A stretch of DNA of 64,000 bases from JAIBJN01 sp963775395 (GTDB lineage Bacteria; Actinomycetota; Thermoleophilia; Gaiellales; Gaiellaceae). The notes beneath the pieces are model-generated. The model saw nothing but the letters and a program-made list of their open reading frames with translations. It was not told the DNA's origin and made no database searches. The position numbers were made by a program, and so were the translations under genes. Below, piece after piece: positions 36,104 to 43,830 of the stretch (positions within the stretch are counted from its first letter, which is position 1; the number at the start of each line of letters is the position of its first letter). The stretch is taken from positions 1-64,000 of the forward strand of contig CAVZIX010000018.1 in the NCBI GenBank assembly GCA_963775395.1. The letters run 5' to 3'.

Positions 36104-36173
36104 GGTCGCGGAAGATAACGGCCGCCGGGGAGCGTGCGCGGCGGCATCCGGCTCCCGTAGCGTTTCAGTCCTC

Positions 36174-37142
36174 ATGGGATCGCGGCCGGTTCTGATGGCG
36201 ATGGCCGGTGCGACGGGCATCGCCTTCTCAGCGATCCTCGTCCGCCTCGCCGACGTGCCTCCGTCGACCGCGGCCTTCTACCGCTGCCTGTACGCGCTGC
36301 CGCCGCTCGCGCTTCTCGCCTGGTGGGAGCGGCGCCGCTTCGGGCCGCTGGGGAGGCGCGCCCTGTGGCTCGCGCTCGTCGCCGGCGTCTTCTTCACGGG
36401 CGACCTCGTCTTCTGGCACCACGCGATCGCCGCCGTGGGCGCGGGCCTCGCGACGGTCCTGGGGAACATCCAGGTCGTGATCGTGCCCCTCGTCGCGTGG
36501 GTCCTTCTGCGGGAGCGGCCGGGCGCGCGGACGCTGGCCTCGGTGCCGGTCGTGCTCGCCGGCGTCGTCCTCATCTCGGGCGTTGTAGGCGCGGACGCCT
36601 ACGGCTCGAATCCGGGGCTGGGCGTTCTCTTCGGCGTTCTCACGGCGATCACGTACGCCGGCTTCCTGCTCGTGCTGCGCGCCGGAAGCTCCGATCTCCG
36701 GCGCCCGGCCGGCCCGCTCTACTGGGCGACGCTCTCGTCCGCGCTCGTGACGCTCCCTGTCGGCGCGGCGCTCGGCGAGCTCGAGCTCGAGCCGACCTGG
36801 CCCGAGCACGGCTGGCTTCTCGTGCTCGCGCTGACGTCGCAGGTCGTAGGCTGGCTGCTCATCGCCGCGGCCCTGCCCCGGCTTCCGGCCGCGCTCACGT
36901 CGATCACCCTGACCCTCCAGCCCGCGCTCTCGGTCATCTTCGCCGTGATCCTCCTGGACGAGTCGCCTTCCTCCGTCCAGTTCGCGGGCGTGGCCGTGAT
37001 CATCGGCGGGGTCGTGCTCGCGACCGCGGGCCGCCGTTCGCGGCCGTACACTGAGCCGGAGCTGCGGGACGTAGCGCAGCCTGGTAGCGCGCCTGCTTTG
37101 GGAGCAGGAGGCCGCCGGTTCGAATCCGGCCGTCCCGACTGA
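36174..37142 (+). CDS. EamA/DMT family transporter, frame runs through tRNA-Pro
   Basis: A ten-helix transporter with two EamA repeats (residues ~5-140 and ~160-290): ATGIAFSAILVRLADVPPS, GAGLATVLGNIQVVIVPLVAW, and LLDESPSSVQFAGVAVIIGG near the end. The membrane part ends near residue 295, but no stop codon occurs before the tRNA-Pro gene, and the frame continues through the whole tRNA to a TGA at 37140-37142, giving a tail DVAQPGSAPALGAGG that is tRNA sequence. The natural stop may have been lost. ATG at 36174. Confidence 0.8.
   Translation: MGSRPVLMAMAGATGIAFSAILVRLADVPPSTAAFYRCLYALPPLALLAWWERRRFGPLGRRALWLALVAGVFFTGDLVFWHHAIAAVGAGLATVLGNIQVVIVPLVAWVLLRERPGARTLASVPVVLAGVVLISGVVGADAYGSNPGLGVLFGVLTAITYAGFLLVLRAGSSDLRRPAGPLYWATLSSALVTLPVGAALGELELEPTWPEHGWLLVLALTSQVVGWLLIAAALPRLPAALTSITLTLQPALSVIFAVILLDESPSSVQFAGVAVIIGGVVLATAGRRSRPYTEPELRDVAQPGSAPALGAGGRRFESGRPD
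37065..37138 (+). tRNA. tRNA-Pro (UGG anticodon)
   Basis: A 74-base cloverleaf. The acceptor stem CGGGACG (37065-37071) pairs with CGTCCCG (37131-37137), discriminator A at 37138. The anticodon arm CCTGC-TTTGGGA-GCAGG gives anticodon TGG, and the T-arm contains GGTTCGAATCC. CCA is not encoded. The gene overlaps the 3-prime end of the EamA open frame on the same strand. Confidence 0.93.
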
Positions 37143-37143
37143 C

Positions 37144-37175
37144 ACGGCCCGGGAACTTTCTCCTTCTCGGGCCGT
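37144..37175 (+). terminator. Hairpin after tRNA-Pro
   Basis: ACGGCCCG (37144-37151) and CGGGCCGT (37168-37175) form an 8-bp stem with a 16-base pyrimidine-rich loop, six bases after the tRNA 3-prime end. Probable terminator or processing signal for the tRNA transcript. Confidence 0.45.
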
Positions 37176-37185
37176 CCTACTGGAT

Positions 37186-37617
37186 GTGGCACTTCGTGTT
37201 GGCGCTGTCGCCGCTGTGCTCGCTCTACTCGTTACGGCATGCGAGTACACGCCGTCGGCGCTCGAGGACTGGCCCGATTCGCCGTCGTGCGGGGAATGGG
37301 AGAACCGGAACGAGCAGGCCTCGGCCGACCAGGAGCGCAAGAACCGCTGCCTTCTCGACGCCTTCGAAAAGGGCCGTCCCGCCGAGCTCTACGCCGCCTA
37401 CCACTCGGAAGAAGGCGATCGGATCCGTGAGTACTACCGCGTCCTGGGACCGGGGCGGGTCGAGATGTTCATCGACTCGACCGACGACCCGTACAGCGCG
37501 CAGAAGTGGACGCACCTTCTCTGTGAGGGCGTCGAGGAGGACAGCGAGTTCGGCTCTGTCTTCGGTGACGACTGCCGGGAGGTCTCTGTCGACCGCACGG
37601 TCTCGAGCACTGGGTAG
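37186..37617 (+). CDS. Putative lipoprotein
   Basis: A 143-residue exported protein with a lipobox (LALLVTAC, Cys19) and an acidic mature part that contains further cysteines (SPSCGEWENR, NRCLLDAF, LLCEGVEED, GDDCREV), allowing two disulfides. It contains KNRCLLDAFEKGRPAELYAA. I do not recognise the family. GTG start at 37186, directly behind the tRNA-Pro hairpin. Confidence 0.65.
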   Translation: MALRVGAVAAVLALLVTACEYTPSALEDWPDSPSCGEWENRNEQASADQERKNRCLLDAFEKGRPAELYAAYHSEEGDRIREYYRVLGPGRVEMFIDSTDDPYSAQKWTHLLCEGVEEDSEFGSVFGDDCREVSVDRTVSSTG

Positions 37618-37688
37618 GGATAACCGCACCGAACGCCACGGGCTGGCCGCCTAGTTGCGCGCGCGAGCGTGCTGAATGCTTCGAGGCC

Positions 37689-38669
37689 ATGTCCGAGCAG
37701 GAACTCACCTTTCTCTTCACCGACATCGAGCGGTCGACCGCGCTGGTCCGGAGCCTCGGCGCCGACTACTGCGACGTCCTGGCGTCCTCGCGCGTCGACC
37801 TCCGCACGGCTGCCGCCGAGCATCGCGGGCGCGAGATCGAGTGCCGCGCCGACGAGTTCTTCGCCGTTTTCGACTCGGCGCCCGCCGCCGTCGCCGCAGC
37901 CCTCGACGCGCAGCGCGCGCTCCTGGCCGAGATCTGGCCCGACGATGCGGCCGTGCGCGTCCGCATGGGCCTGCACACGGGGAGCGCGATCGACGCCGGC
38001 GCCGGCCTGATCGGGCTCGACGTGCACCGCGCCGCTCGGATCAGTTCGGCCGGCCACGGAGGCCAGGTGCTCCTGTCCGCCCGGACAGCCGCTCTGTCCG
38101 AGGTCTCGGTACGCGATCTCGGCTCCTACGAGCTCGCCGGCCTGCCGGAGGCCGAGCGCGTCTTCCAGCTCGTCGCCGATGGGCTCCCATACGACTTCCC
38201 TCCCCTGCGGCGGGCGCGCCGCATCGACGACAGCCGCCTGCGTGTCGCGCTGGCCGACGACTCGGTGCTCGTGCGCGAAGGCATCGCCGGGCTGCTCGAG
38301 GACGCCGGGATGCACGTCGTCTCGCAGGCGGGCGACGGCGACGAGCTACTGGAGCAGGTCGCCGCCACGCGCCCCGATGTCGCCGTGGTCGACATCCGCA
38401 TGCCTCCATCGGGAAGCGACGAGGGCCTGCGCGCCGCGAAGATCATCCGCAGCCTCTACCCGGGCACGGGCGTCCTGCTGCTCTCGCAGAGCCTCGAGCA
38501 CGCGTACGCGCGCGAGCTTCTGGAGACCGGCGAGCAGGGCGTTGGGTACCTCCTCAAGGACCGGATCGCGGACGTGGAGGAGTTCTCGGCGGCGCTCGTC
38601 AGGATCGCCGAGGGCGGGATCGTGCTCGACGCGCAGATCGCGATCGCCTGCGACGGCGTCCGCGCCTAG
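37689..38669 (+). CDS. Class III cyclase-like domain fused to a receiver domain
   Basis: A 326-residue fusion. Residues ~1-170 form a class III adenylate/guanylate cyclase-like domain: FLFTDIERSTALV with metal Asp D12, then REIECRADEFFAVF with D55, and VRMGLHTGSAI. The substrate-lysine position of EIK-T-x-G-D is Glu and the GDG is ADE, so cyclase activity is doubtful. Residues ~192-310 form a receiver domain (VALADDSVLVREGIAGLLE, phospho-acceptor D235 in VVDIRMPPSG), of the NarL kind that normally continues into a LuxR helix-turn-helix, absent here. ATG at 37689. The stop codon is the first base-paired triplet of the long hairpin at 38667. Confidence 0.82.
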   Translation: MSEQELTFLFTDIERSTALVRSLGADYCDVLASSRVDLRTAAAEHRGREIECRADEFFAVFDSAPAAVAAALDAQRALLAEIWPDDAAVRVRMGLHTGSAIDAGAGLIGLDVHRAARISSAGHGGQVLLSARTAALSEVSVRDLGSYELAGLPEAERVFQLVADGLPYDFPPLRRARRIDDSRLRVALADDSVLVREGIAGLLEDAGMHVVSQAGDGDELLEQVAATRPDVAVVDIRMPPSGSDEGLRAAKIIRSLYPGTGVLLLSQSLEHAYARELLETGEQGVGYLLKDRIADVEEFSAALVRIAEGGIVLDAQIAIACDGVRA

Positions 38670-38741
38670 GAGGGTTTGACGGAATGGTGCTCGTCGCCGC
38701 GCGGCCCGGCGGCACAGCCACTATTTCGTCAAGCCCTCCTA
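38667..38741. terminator. 23-bp stem hairpin between convergent genes
   Basis: Arm 38667-38689 pairs with 38719-38741 over 23 positions without bulges: twenty Watson-Crick pairs and three positions (38675, 38682, 38686) that give G-U wobbles when read as plus-strand RNA. The loop of 29 bases contains a second GCCG/CGGC pairing. The hairpin begins on the stop codon of the cyclase-receiver gene and ends five bases before the stop of the minus-strand gene, so a bidirectional terminator is the simplest reading. It is far longer than the other hairpins here. Confidence 0.6.
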
Positions 38742-38745
38742 GTTC

Positions 38746-38877
38746 TTAGGTCGCCGGCTTCGGCGTGACCAGCCGCAGCAGGCGCTCGAGCGTGGCCGCG
38801 TCGAGCTCGCCGCGGTTGCGGGCGAGCGCGGCCAGGAGCGCGAGCTGCGCGCGGGTTGTCTCCTGCTCGCTCTTCAT
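38746..38877 (-). CDS. 43-residue hypothetical protein
   Basis: A short helical protein beginning MKSEQETTRAQLALLAALAR, ending TPKPAT. The frame extends upstream to 38961, but the extra residues are Cys/Arg-rich and unlikely. It is divergent from the IclR gene and lies next to the long hairpin. Coding support is moderate: intact frame, plausible helix, good third-position GC. Function unknown. Confidence 0.45.
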   Translation of the reverse strand: MKSEQETTRAQLALLAALARNRGELDAATLERLLRLVTPKPAT

Positions 38878-38952
38878 GCCGCGTCGTTCGTGACGGCGGT
38901 CACAGATCCTTTCCGCAGGCTCGGCCGTGCCGGTTGCGCGATCGGCACATGT

Positions 38953-38969
38953 GTTGCACAATGCGCAAC
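38953..38969. promoter_or_regulatory. Palindromic operator over the IclR start codon
   Basis: GTTGCACAATGCGCAAC is a 17-bp palindrome with one mismatched pair around a central A. It covers the ATG at 38961. IclR-family proteins bind such palindromes, often next to their own gene, so it is the likely operator for autoregulation and control of the grd-type operon downstream. Confidence 0.6.
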
Positions 38970-39701
38970 GTGCAGTCCGCCGACAAGGCGATGGCGATCC
39001 TCTCGGCCTTCGACGAGGGCCGTGAGGATCTCGGCGTGTCCGAGCTTGCTGCCGAGCTGGGGACGCACAAGAGCACCGTCTCGCGGCTGCTCGCCACGCT
39101 GGAGCGCCGGGGCCTCGTGCGCCGCGTCGGCGATCGGTTTGCGCCCGGACCGGAGCTGGCTCGGCTCGGCGGGCTCGCCGTGCGGGGGATCACACTTGTT
39201 GAGGCGGGGCGGCCAACGCTCGAGCGGCTCGCGGAGCGAACCGGGGAGACCGTCAACCTCGCCGTTCGCGAAGGGGCGCGCGCGCTGAACGTGCTGCAGG
39301 TGGACGCCGACCACTTCGTCGGGGTCACCGACTGGACCGGCCGCGCAGCACCCCTGCATGCGACGGCCAACGGCAAGGCGCTGCTCGCGTTCGGAAGCGA
39401 GCAGCTCCCGGGCCGGCTCTCGAAGCTGACGACGCGCACGATCGTCGACCGCGGCGACCTCCGCGCGGAGCTGGGTCGCGCGCGTACGGCGGGCTTCGCC
39501 GTGGCCGTGGAGGAGCTCGAGGTTGGCCTCAACGCCGTGGCCGCGCCGGTCTTCGACGCGTCCGGCTCCTGTGTGGCCGCGGTGTCGGTCTCCGGGCCCG
39601 CCTACAGGCTTCCGGAGCCGAAGCTTCCTGCCGCGGGTGACCTGTGCGCGGCCGCTGCAGCGGAGATCTCTCGCCGGCTCGGCTACCGGAGGGCTGCCTG
39701 A
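38961..39701 (+). CDS. IclR family transcriptional regulator
   Basis: A 246-residue regulator: winged HTH (residues ~4-65; SADKAMAILSAFDEG, ELAAELGTHKSTVSRLLATLERRGLV) and an IclR effector-binding domain (~75-240; PLHATANGKALLAF, LTTRTIVD, GFAVAVEELEVGLNAVAAPVFD, AAVSVSGPAYRL). ATG 38961 lies inside the palindrome; ATG 38949 is an alternative. Its TGA overlaps the ATG of the GrdE-like gene by one base, so it is the first gene of the selenoprotein operon and probably senses its substrate. Confidence 0.9.
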   Translation: MRNVQSADKAMAILSAFDEGREDLGVSELAAELGTHKSTVSRLLATLERRGLVRRVGDRFAPGPELARLGGLAVRGITLVEAGRPTLERLAERTGETVNLAVREGARALNVLQVDADHFVGVTDWTGRAAPLHATANGKALLAFGSEQLPGRLSKLTTRTIVDRGDLRAELGRARTAGFAVAVEELEVGLNAVAAPVFDASGSCVAAVSVSGPAYRLPEPKLPAAGDLCAAAAAEISRRLGYRRAA

Positions 39702-40882
39702 TGGCCTGGGAGCTCGCGACCTTTCCGGCCGAGCTGATGGGCGACCTCCCCGGGCTCGACGGTGTCAACGTTGACGTCGTGCGGGCCGGCGATCCGGTGC
39801 GCATCACCCACGTGCTCGACGCCGTCGAGCCGCGCGTGCGCCCCGACGGTCGGGCCGCGTTCCCCACGGACGGCAAGGCCGGCGAGGGCCGGACGAACCG
39901 GCTCGACGGGGTGGTCGTCGTCTCCTGCCTCGATTTCCCGGCCGAGGAACGCCCGCTCCATGAGCAGGAGGCCGTCATCGACCTCGCGGGGCCCGGGGCC
40001 GAGCTCGCGCCGTTCGCGCAGGCGACGAACGTCGTGCTCACGTTCCGTCCGCGCGACGGTCTGGGCAACGAGGAGCTCGAGGCGTGGGCGCGCACGACGA
40101 CGCTCGCAGTCGCCGAGGACCTCGCCAGGCCGACGCTCGGCGCCGAGCCCGCCGTCGTGGAGCGTTTCGAGCGCGGCCCTGCGGACGCGAGTCTTCCGTC
40201 GGTTGCCGCGCTCGTCCAGCTCTCCGACCTCGGACCTCTCTACTACCAATACCTCTACGGCGTCCCCGTTGGACAGGCCGGCCTGCCGCGCGCGGTCGAC
40301 CCGGCCGAGCTCCTCGACGGCGTCCTGACCTGTGGCGAGTACCACTGGGCAGGGCTCCGAAACCCGACGATCCTCTTCCAGCGCAACGAGCTCGTTCGCA
40401 CGCTCTACCGCGAGCACGGCCGACGGCTGCGGTTCGCCGGCGTCGTGCTGATGCGTGGGTACGAGCAGACGGCCGAGGACAAGCAGCGCGCGGCGACGGC
40501 GGCCGCTGCAGCGGCCGTCGAGCTCGGAGCGGACGGGGCGCTCGTGACCACCGATGCCGGCGGAAACTCGCACACGGACGTGATGCTCACCGTACGGGCG
40601 TGCGAGCAGGCGGGCGTGCGGACGACCACGATCGTCGCCGAGATGGCCGACCCGGGCTCGACGAGCCCTGGGCTCACGGACTGGGTGCCCGAGGCCGACT
40701 CGATCGTGTCGGCCGGGAACGCCGAGGAGCTCGTTCCCGCGTGGACGCCGGAGAGGGTCATCGGCGGTGACACGCTTCTCGACGGGAGCGACGCGCGCGA
40801 CGCGGGCCCGATCCCGACCCGCAACTACCTCGGGGCGACCAACCAGATGGGCCAGCACGCGCTGAGGGCGGTCGCCTGGTGA
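39701..40882 (+). CDS. grdE: GrdE-like subunit of glycine/sarcosine/betaine reductase protein B
   Basis: A 393-residue protein aligned by eye with GrdE/GrdI/GrdG: VRITHVLDAVEPRVRPDG (~33-50), GEGRTNRLDGVVVV (61-74), VIDLAGPGAELAPF, YLYGVPV, then the C-terminal half GADGALVTTDAGGNSHTDVM and ending GATNQMGQHALRAVAW. In GrdE an internal cysteine is converted to a pyruvoyl group that binds the substrate amine. The matching region is LDGVLTCGEYHWAG with C211, three residues off the clostridial NCVSACDKNPT position, so self-processing is possible but unproven. It pairs with GrdB, whose GTG overlaps its stop by 4 bp. Substrate (glycine, sarcosine, betaine or another amine) cannot be read. Confidence 0.85.
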   Translation: MAWELATFPAELMGDLPGLDGVNVDVVRAGDPVRITHVLDAVEPRVRPDGRAAFPTDGKAGEGRTNRLDGVVVVSCLDFPAEERPLHEQEAVIDLAGPGAELAPFAQATNVVLTFRPRDGLGNEELEAWARTTTLAVAEDLARPTLGAEPAVVERFERGPADASLPSVAALVQLSDLGPLYYQYLYGVPVGQAGLPRAVDPAELLDGVLTCGEYHWAGLRNPTILFQRNELVRTLYREHGRRLRFAGVVLMRGYEQTAEDKQRAATAAAAAAVELGADGALVTTDAGGNSHTDVMLTVRACEQAGVRTTTIVAEMADPGSTSPGLTDWVPEADSIVSAGNAEELVPAWTPERVIGGDTLLDGSDARDAGPIPTRNYLGATNQMGQHALRAVAW

Positions 40883-42156
40883 GAGCGGTCCACTATCTCA
40901 ACCAGTTCTTCGCCGGCCTGGGTGGAGAAGAGGCGGCGGAGACTCCGCCGACGCGCCTGGATGGGGCGGTGGGGCCCGGCCGAGGGCTGGCCGCTGCACT
41001 CGAGGGGATCGAGATCGTCGCGACGCTCGCCTGTGGCGACGACTACTTCGGCGAGCACGAGGACGAGGCCCTCGAGACGCTGCTCGGCCTCCTCGAGGCG
41101 GAGCGGCCGGACGTGCTCATCGCCGGCCCGGCCTTCGGCTCGGGCCGCTACGGCTATGCCTGTGCGCGTTTTTCGCGCATGGCGGCCGAACGGCTCGACA
41201 TCCCCGCGCTCGCCGCGATGCACGAGGAAAATCCGGGTGTTGGGGCGACCGACGGCAAGGCGCTCGTCGTCCCCACTGCGGTCAACGTCGCCGGCATGCG
41301 GGACGCGCTTCCGCGCATGGCCTCGCTCGCGGAGGCACTCGCTTCGGGCCGCGAGCTCGGCCCGCCCGACGAGGAGGGGTATCTGCCGCGCGGTTTCCGG
41401 CGGAACCGGCTCGACGAGAAGCCCGGCGCCGAGCGGGCGGTCGAGCTCCTGCTCGCGAAGCTCGCCGGCGAGACCCGCAGCGAGGTGGCATCGGGCTTCG
41501 ACCGCGTCGAGCCGCCGGCGCCCGTCGAGGACCTCTCGCAAGCGCTCGTCGCGCTCGTCACCGAGGCGGGGTGCGTGCCGCAGGGAAATCCGGACCGGCT
41601 CCCGACGATCCGCGCACAGGGCTGGCTTCGCTACTCGCTGGCGGATGAGATGAGCCTCTTGTCCGGCCGGTACGAGTCCGTCCACGGCGGCTTCGACGTC
41701 ACACTCGCGAACGAGGACCCCAACCGTCTCGTCCCGCTCGACACGGCCCGGGCCCTCGAGGCCGAGGGCCGGCTTGGCCGGGTCCACGACGCCTTCTACA
41801 CGACCACCGGCAACGGGACTCCGGTCGCGGCGTCCACGCAGTTCGGTCGCGAGATCGCTGCGGAGCTCACGGAGGCAGGGGTGCACGCCGTGCTCCTGTC
41901 CGGGACCTGAGGGACCGGGACGCGCTGCGGGTCAGTGCTGGCGAAGGAGATCGAGCGGGCGGGGATTCCGACGGTATTCGTGACCTCGCTTCCGACGATC
42001 GCGACGATGATCGGCGCCAACCGCATCGTTCGCGGGCCCGCGATCACGCATCCGTTCGGGCTCGACGAGGCGGAGCGGCGCAGGATCGTCGAGCGGGCGC
42101 TCGAGATGCTCGAGACCGAGGTCGAGCCGGCGACCGTGTGGGAGCTGGAGGGGTGA
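40879..42156 (+). CDS. grdB: GrdB-like selenoprotein, substrate-specific subunit, Sec344 at in-frame UGA
   Basis: GTG 40879 starts a 425-residue selenoprotein if UGA 41908-41910 is read as selenocysteine. Before the UGA: VHYLNQFFAGLGGEE, YVPVHG-like MSLLSGRYESVHGGFD and GVHAVLLSGT. After it, in the same frame: UGTGTRCGSVLAKEIERAGI, then PTVFVTSLPTIATMIGANRI and a normal end, stop at 42154-42156. This matches GrdB, where Sec sits in TSTUGTCTRCG near residue 350. Here the first Cys after Sec is Gly; the second (C350) remains. With GrdE it should bind the amine and cleave its C-N bond, passing a carboxymethyl-selenoether to GrdA. Gene finders split it into 40879-41910 and a 73-residue fragment. 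Confidence 0.9.
41908..41933 (+). promoter_or_regulatory. Sec UGA of grdB with candidate SECIS stem-loop
   Basis: UGA at 41908-41910. GACC (41913-41916) pairs with GGTC (41930-41933), and CGC (41921-41923) with GCG (41927-41929) above an asymmetric GGGA. Bacterial SECIS elements lie directly downstream of the UGA, as here, but this fold is irregular and needs modelling. Confidence 0.5.
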
Positions 42157-42163
42157 GCCGCGG

Positions 42164-43498
42164 ATGAGCGCCGGGGCCGCGATCCACGCCTGCTCCATGG
42201 TCCTCGCGCACGCGCCGGACCTCGTCAGGCACGGCTCGAAGCCGACGAGGGAGCTGGCGGCCGACTCCGACGGGCTGCTGGCCTCGCTCTCGGGTGCCTT
42301 GCGCAGCTACGACGACGCGCTCGCCTATCCACCCAACCAGGCGCTGATCGGGAATCTCCGCCCAGAGGCGCTCTGGGAGCTCGAGCGGCCATGGTGGCGG
42401 CAGCCGGTCGACCCGCGCAGCGAGGGGCCGTTCGGCGTGATCGTCGACCAGGCCGAGCTCTACCGGCGCATGCAGGAGGCGGATCACTTCGGGCTCTTCA
42501 AGCTCGACGGGACCGCTGCGAGAAACGGCGGTCTGACGATCAGCGAGGACGGCCGCGATATCGGCTCGATGGCTGGAGCGCACGACGTCGACGAGAGCCT
42601 CTCGGCGGCGGTGCTGCTCGAGAACCTCGCCTGCAAGGCCACGGGCGCGCTCGCGCTCGAGCACGTGCTCCGCATCTCGACGCTCCCTCCGGAAGACGTC
42701 CAGTACGTGATCGGGAGCGGGGAGGAGGCCGTCGGCGACCGCTACCAGCGGGGCGGCGGCAACCTCGCCAAGGCGATCGCCGAGCAGGCAAGGTGCGTGA
42801 ATGCCTCCGGCAGCGACGTGAAGGCGTTCTGCTGCGGCCCCGTGCACGCACTCGTCGTTGCCGGAGCTCTGGTCGCGGCCGGCGTCTATCCGCATGTGCT
42901 CGTCGTGGCGGGTGGGTCACTGGCCAAGCTGGGGATGAAGTTCGCGGGCGCCCTTCGTCATGGCGTGCCGGTGCTCGAGGACGTTCTCGCGGGCTTCGCC
43001 GTCGTTGTCGGCCCATCCGGCGACGGAGCGCCTGAGATCCGCCTCGACGCCGTCGGGCGGCACCGCGTCGGCTCGGGCTCGGCCCAGCAGGCCGTGCTCG
43101 AAGATCTGGTCGTCGAGCCGCTCGAGCGGCTCGGTCGGCGCATCCTCGACGTCGACCGCTACGCGACCGAGCTCCACGATCCGGAGATCACGGAGCCGGC
43201 AGGGGCGGGCAACGTCCCGAGCCGCAACTACAAGCTCATCGGCGCCCTCGCCGTGCGCCGTGGCGAGCTGGCCCGCGAGGAGCTGGACGGGTTCGAGCGC
43301 GCTCACGGCCTGCCGGGCTTCTCTCCGACGCAGGGGCACGTCGCCTCGGCGGTCCCGTGGCTCCCGCACGGCCTCGAGGCGCTGCGGGCGGGCGAGATCG
43401 GCTCGACCATGCTGCTCGCGAAGGGCTCGCTCTTCCTCGGGCGCATGACCGAGCTGGCCGACGGCCTATCGATCCTCGTGGAACCGGGAAAGGAGTAG
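42164..43498 (+). CDS. grdC: GrdC-like subunit of reductase protein C (acetyl-phosphate forming), beta type
   Basis: A 444-residue thiolase/KAS III-like protein. Marks shared with GrdC are the N-terminal VLAHAPDLVRHGSKPTREL, YPPNQALIGNLRPEALWELE, PEDVQYVIGSGEEAVGDRYQ, VNASGSDVKAFCCGPVHAL with candidate active cysteines, VLVVAGGSLAKLGMKF and PTQGHVASAVPWLPHG. In clostridia GrdC with GrdD takes the carboxymethyl group from GrdA as a ketene/acetyl thioester and releases acetyl phosphate. No GrdD follows, and GrdC is somewhat shorter than the ~510 residues usual. ATG 42164 is seven bases behind grdB; the thioredoxin gene starts two bases after the stop. Confidence 0.87.
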   Translation: MSAGAAIHACSMVLAHAPDLVRHGSKPTRELAADSDGLLASLSGALRSYDDALAYPPNQALIGNLRPEALWELERPWWRQPVDPRSEGPFGVIVDQAELYRRMQEADHFGLFKLDGTAARNGGLTISEDGRDIGSMAGAHDVDESLSAAVLLENLACKATGALALEHVLRISTLPPEDVQYVIGSGEEAVGDRYQRGGGNLAKAIAEQARCVNASGSDVKAFCCGPVHALVVAGALVAAGVYPHVLVVAGGSLAKLGMKFAGALRHGVPVLEDVLAGFAVVVGPSGDGAPEIRLDAVGRHRVGSGSAQQAVLEDLVVEPLERLGRRILDVDRYATELHDPEITEPAGAGNVPSRNYKLIGALAVRRGELAREELDGFERAHGLPGFSPTQGHVASAVPWLPHGLEALRAGEIGSTMLLAKGSLFLGRMTELADGLSILVEPGKE

Positions 43499-43500
43499 AC

Positions 43501-43830
43501 ATGCCGGTCGACGCGACTGTCGACACCTACCACGACCTGACGAGCGACGGCAGCGTCCTCGTGGACTTCTGGGGCCCGCGCTGCCAGCCTTGCCTCGCGA
43601 TGATGCCCACGATCGCGCAGCTCGAGGAGGAGGCCGGCGGGGCAGTTCGGGTCGTCAAGGTCAACTCGTCGGAGAACCGCGACATCTGCCGCGAGCTGCG
43701 CGTCTTCGGCCTGCCGACGTACGTTCTCATGCAGAACGGAGAAGAGCTGGAGCGGCTCTCGGGCGAGGTGTCCAAGGGCGACATCGAGCGCGCGTTCGCG
43801 ACGCTCGCGAAGGGAGGTGAGGCTGCATGA
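43501..43830 (+). CDS. trxA: Thioredoxin of the selenoprotein operon (CQPC active site)
   Basis: A 109-residue thioredoxin fold with DFWGPRCQPC (C28/C31) instead of WCGPC, the cis-proline loop FGLPTYVLMQNGEE and a standard length. In glycine reductase operons the thioredoxin re-reduces the mixed selenide-sulfide of GrdA after catalysis, so this protein is probably dedicated to GrdA. No thioredoxin reductase accompanies it. Its TGA overlaps the GrdA ATG by four bases (43827-43830). Confidence 0.9.
   Translation: MPVDATVDTYHDLTSDGSVLVDFWGPRCQPCLAMMPTIAQLEEEAGGAVRVVKVNSSENRDICRELRVFGLPTYVLMQNGEELERLSGEVSKGDIERAFATLAKGGEAA

Noticed and set aside
41935..42156. Separate 73-residue gene beginning GTG 41941-like, after the GrdB UGA
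   Set aside because: It is the C-terminal part of GrdB behind the Sec UGA: same frame, family-consistent sequence, and no ribosome binding site of its own.
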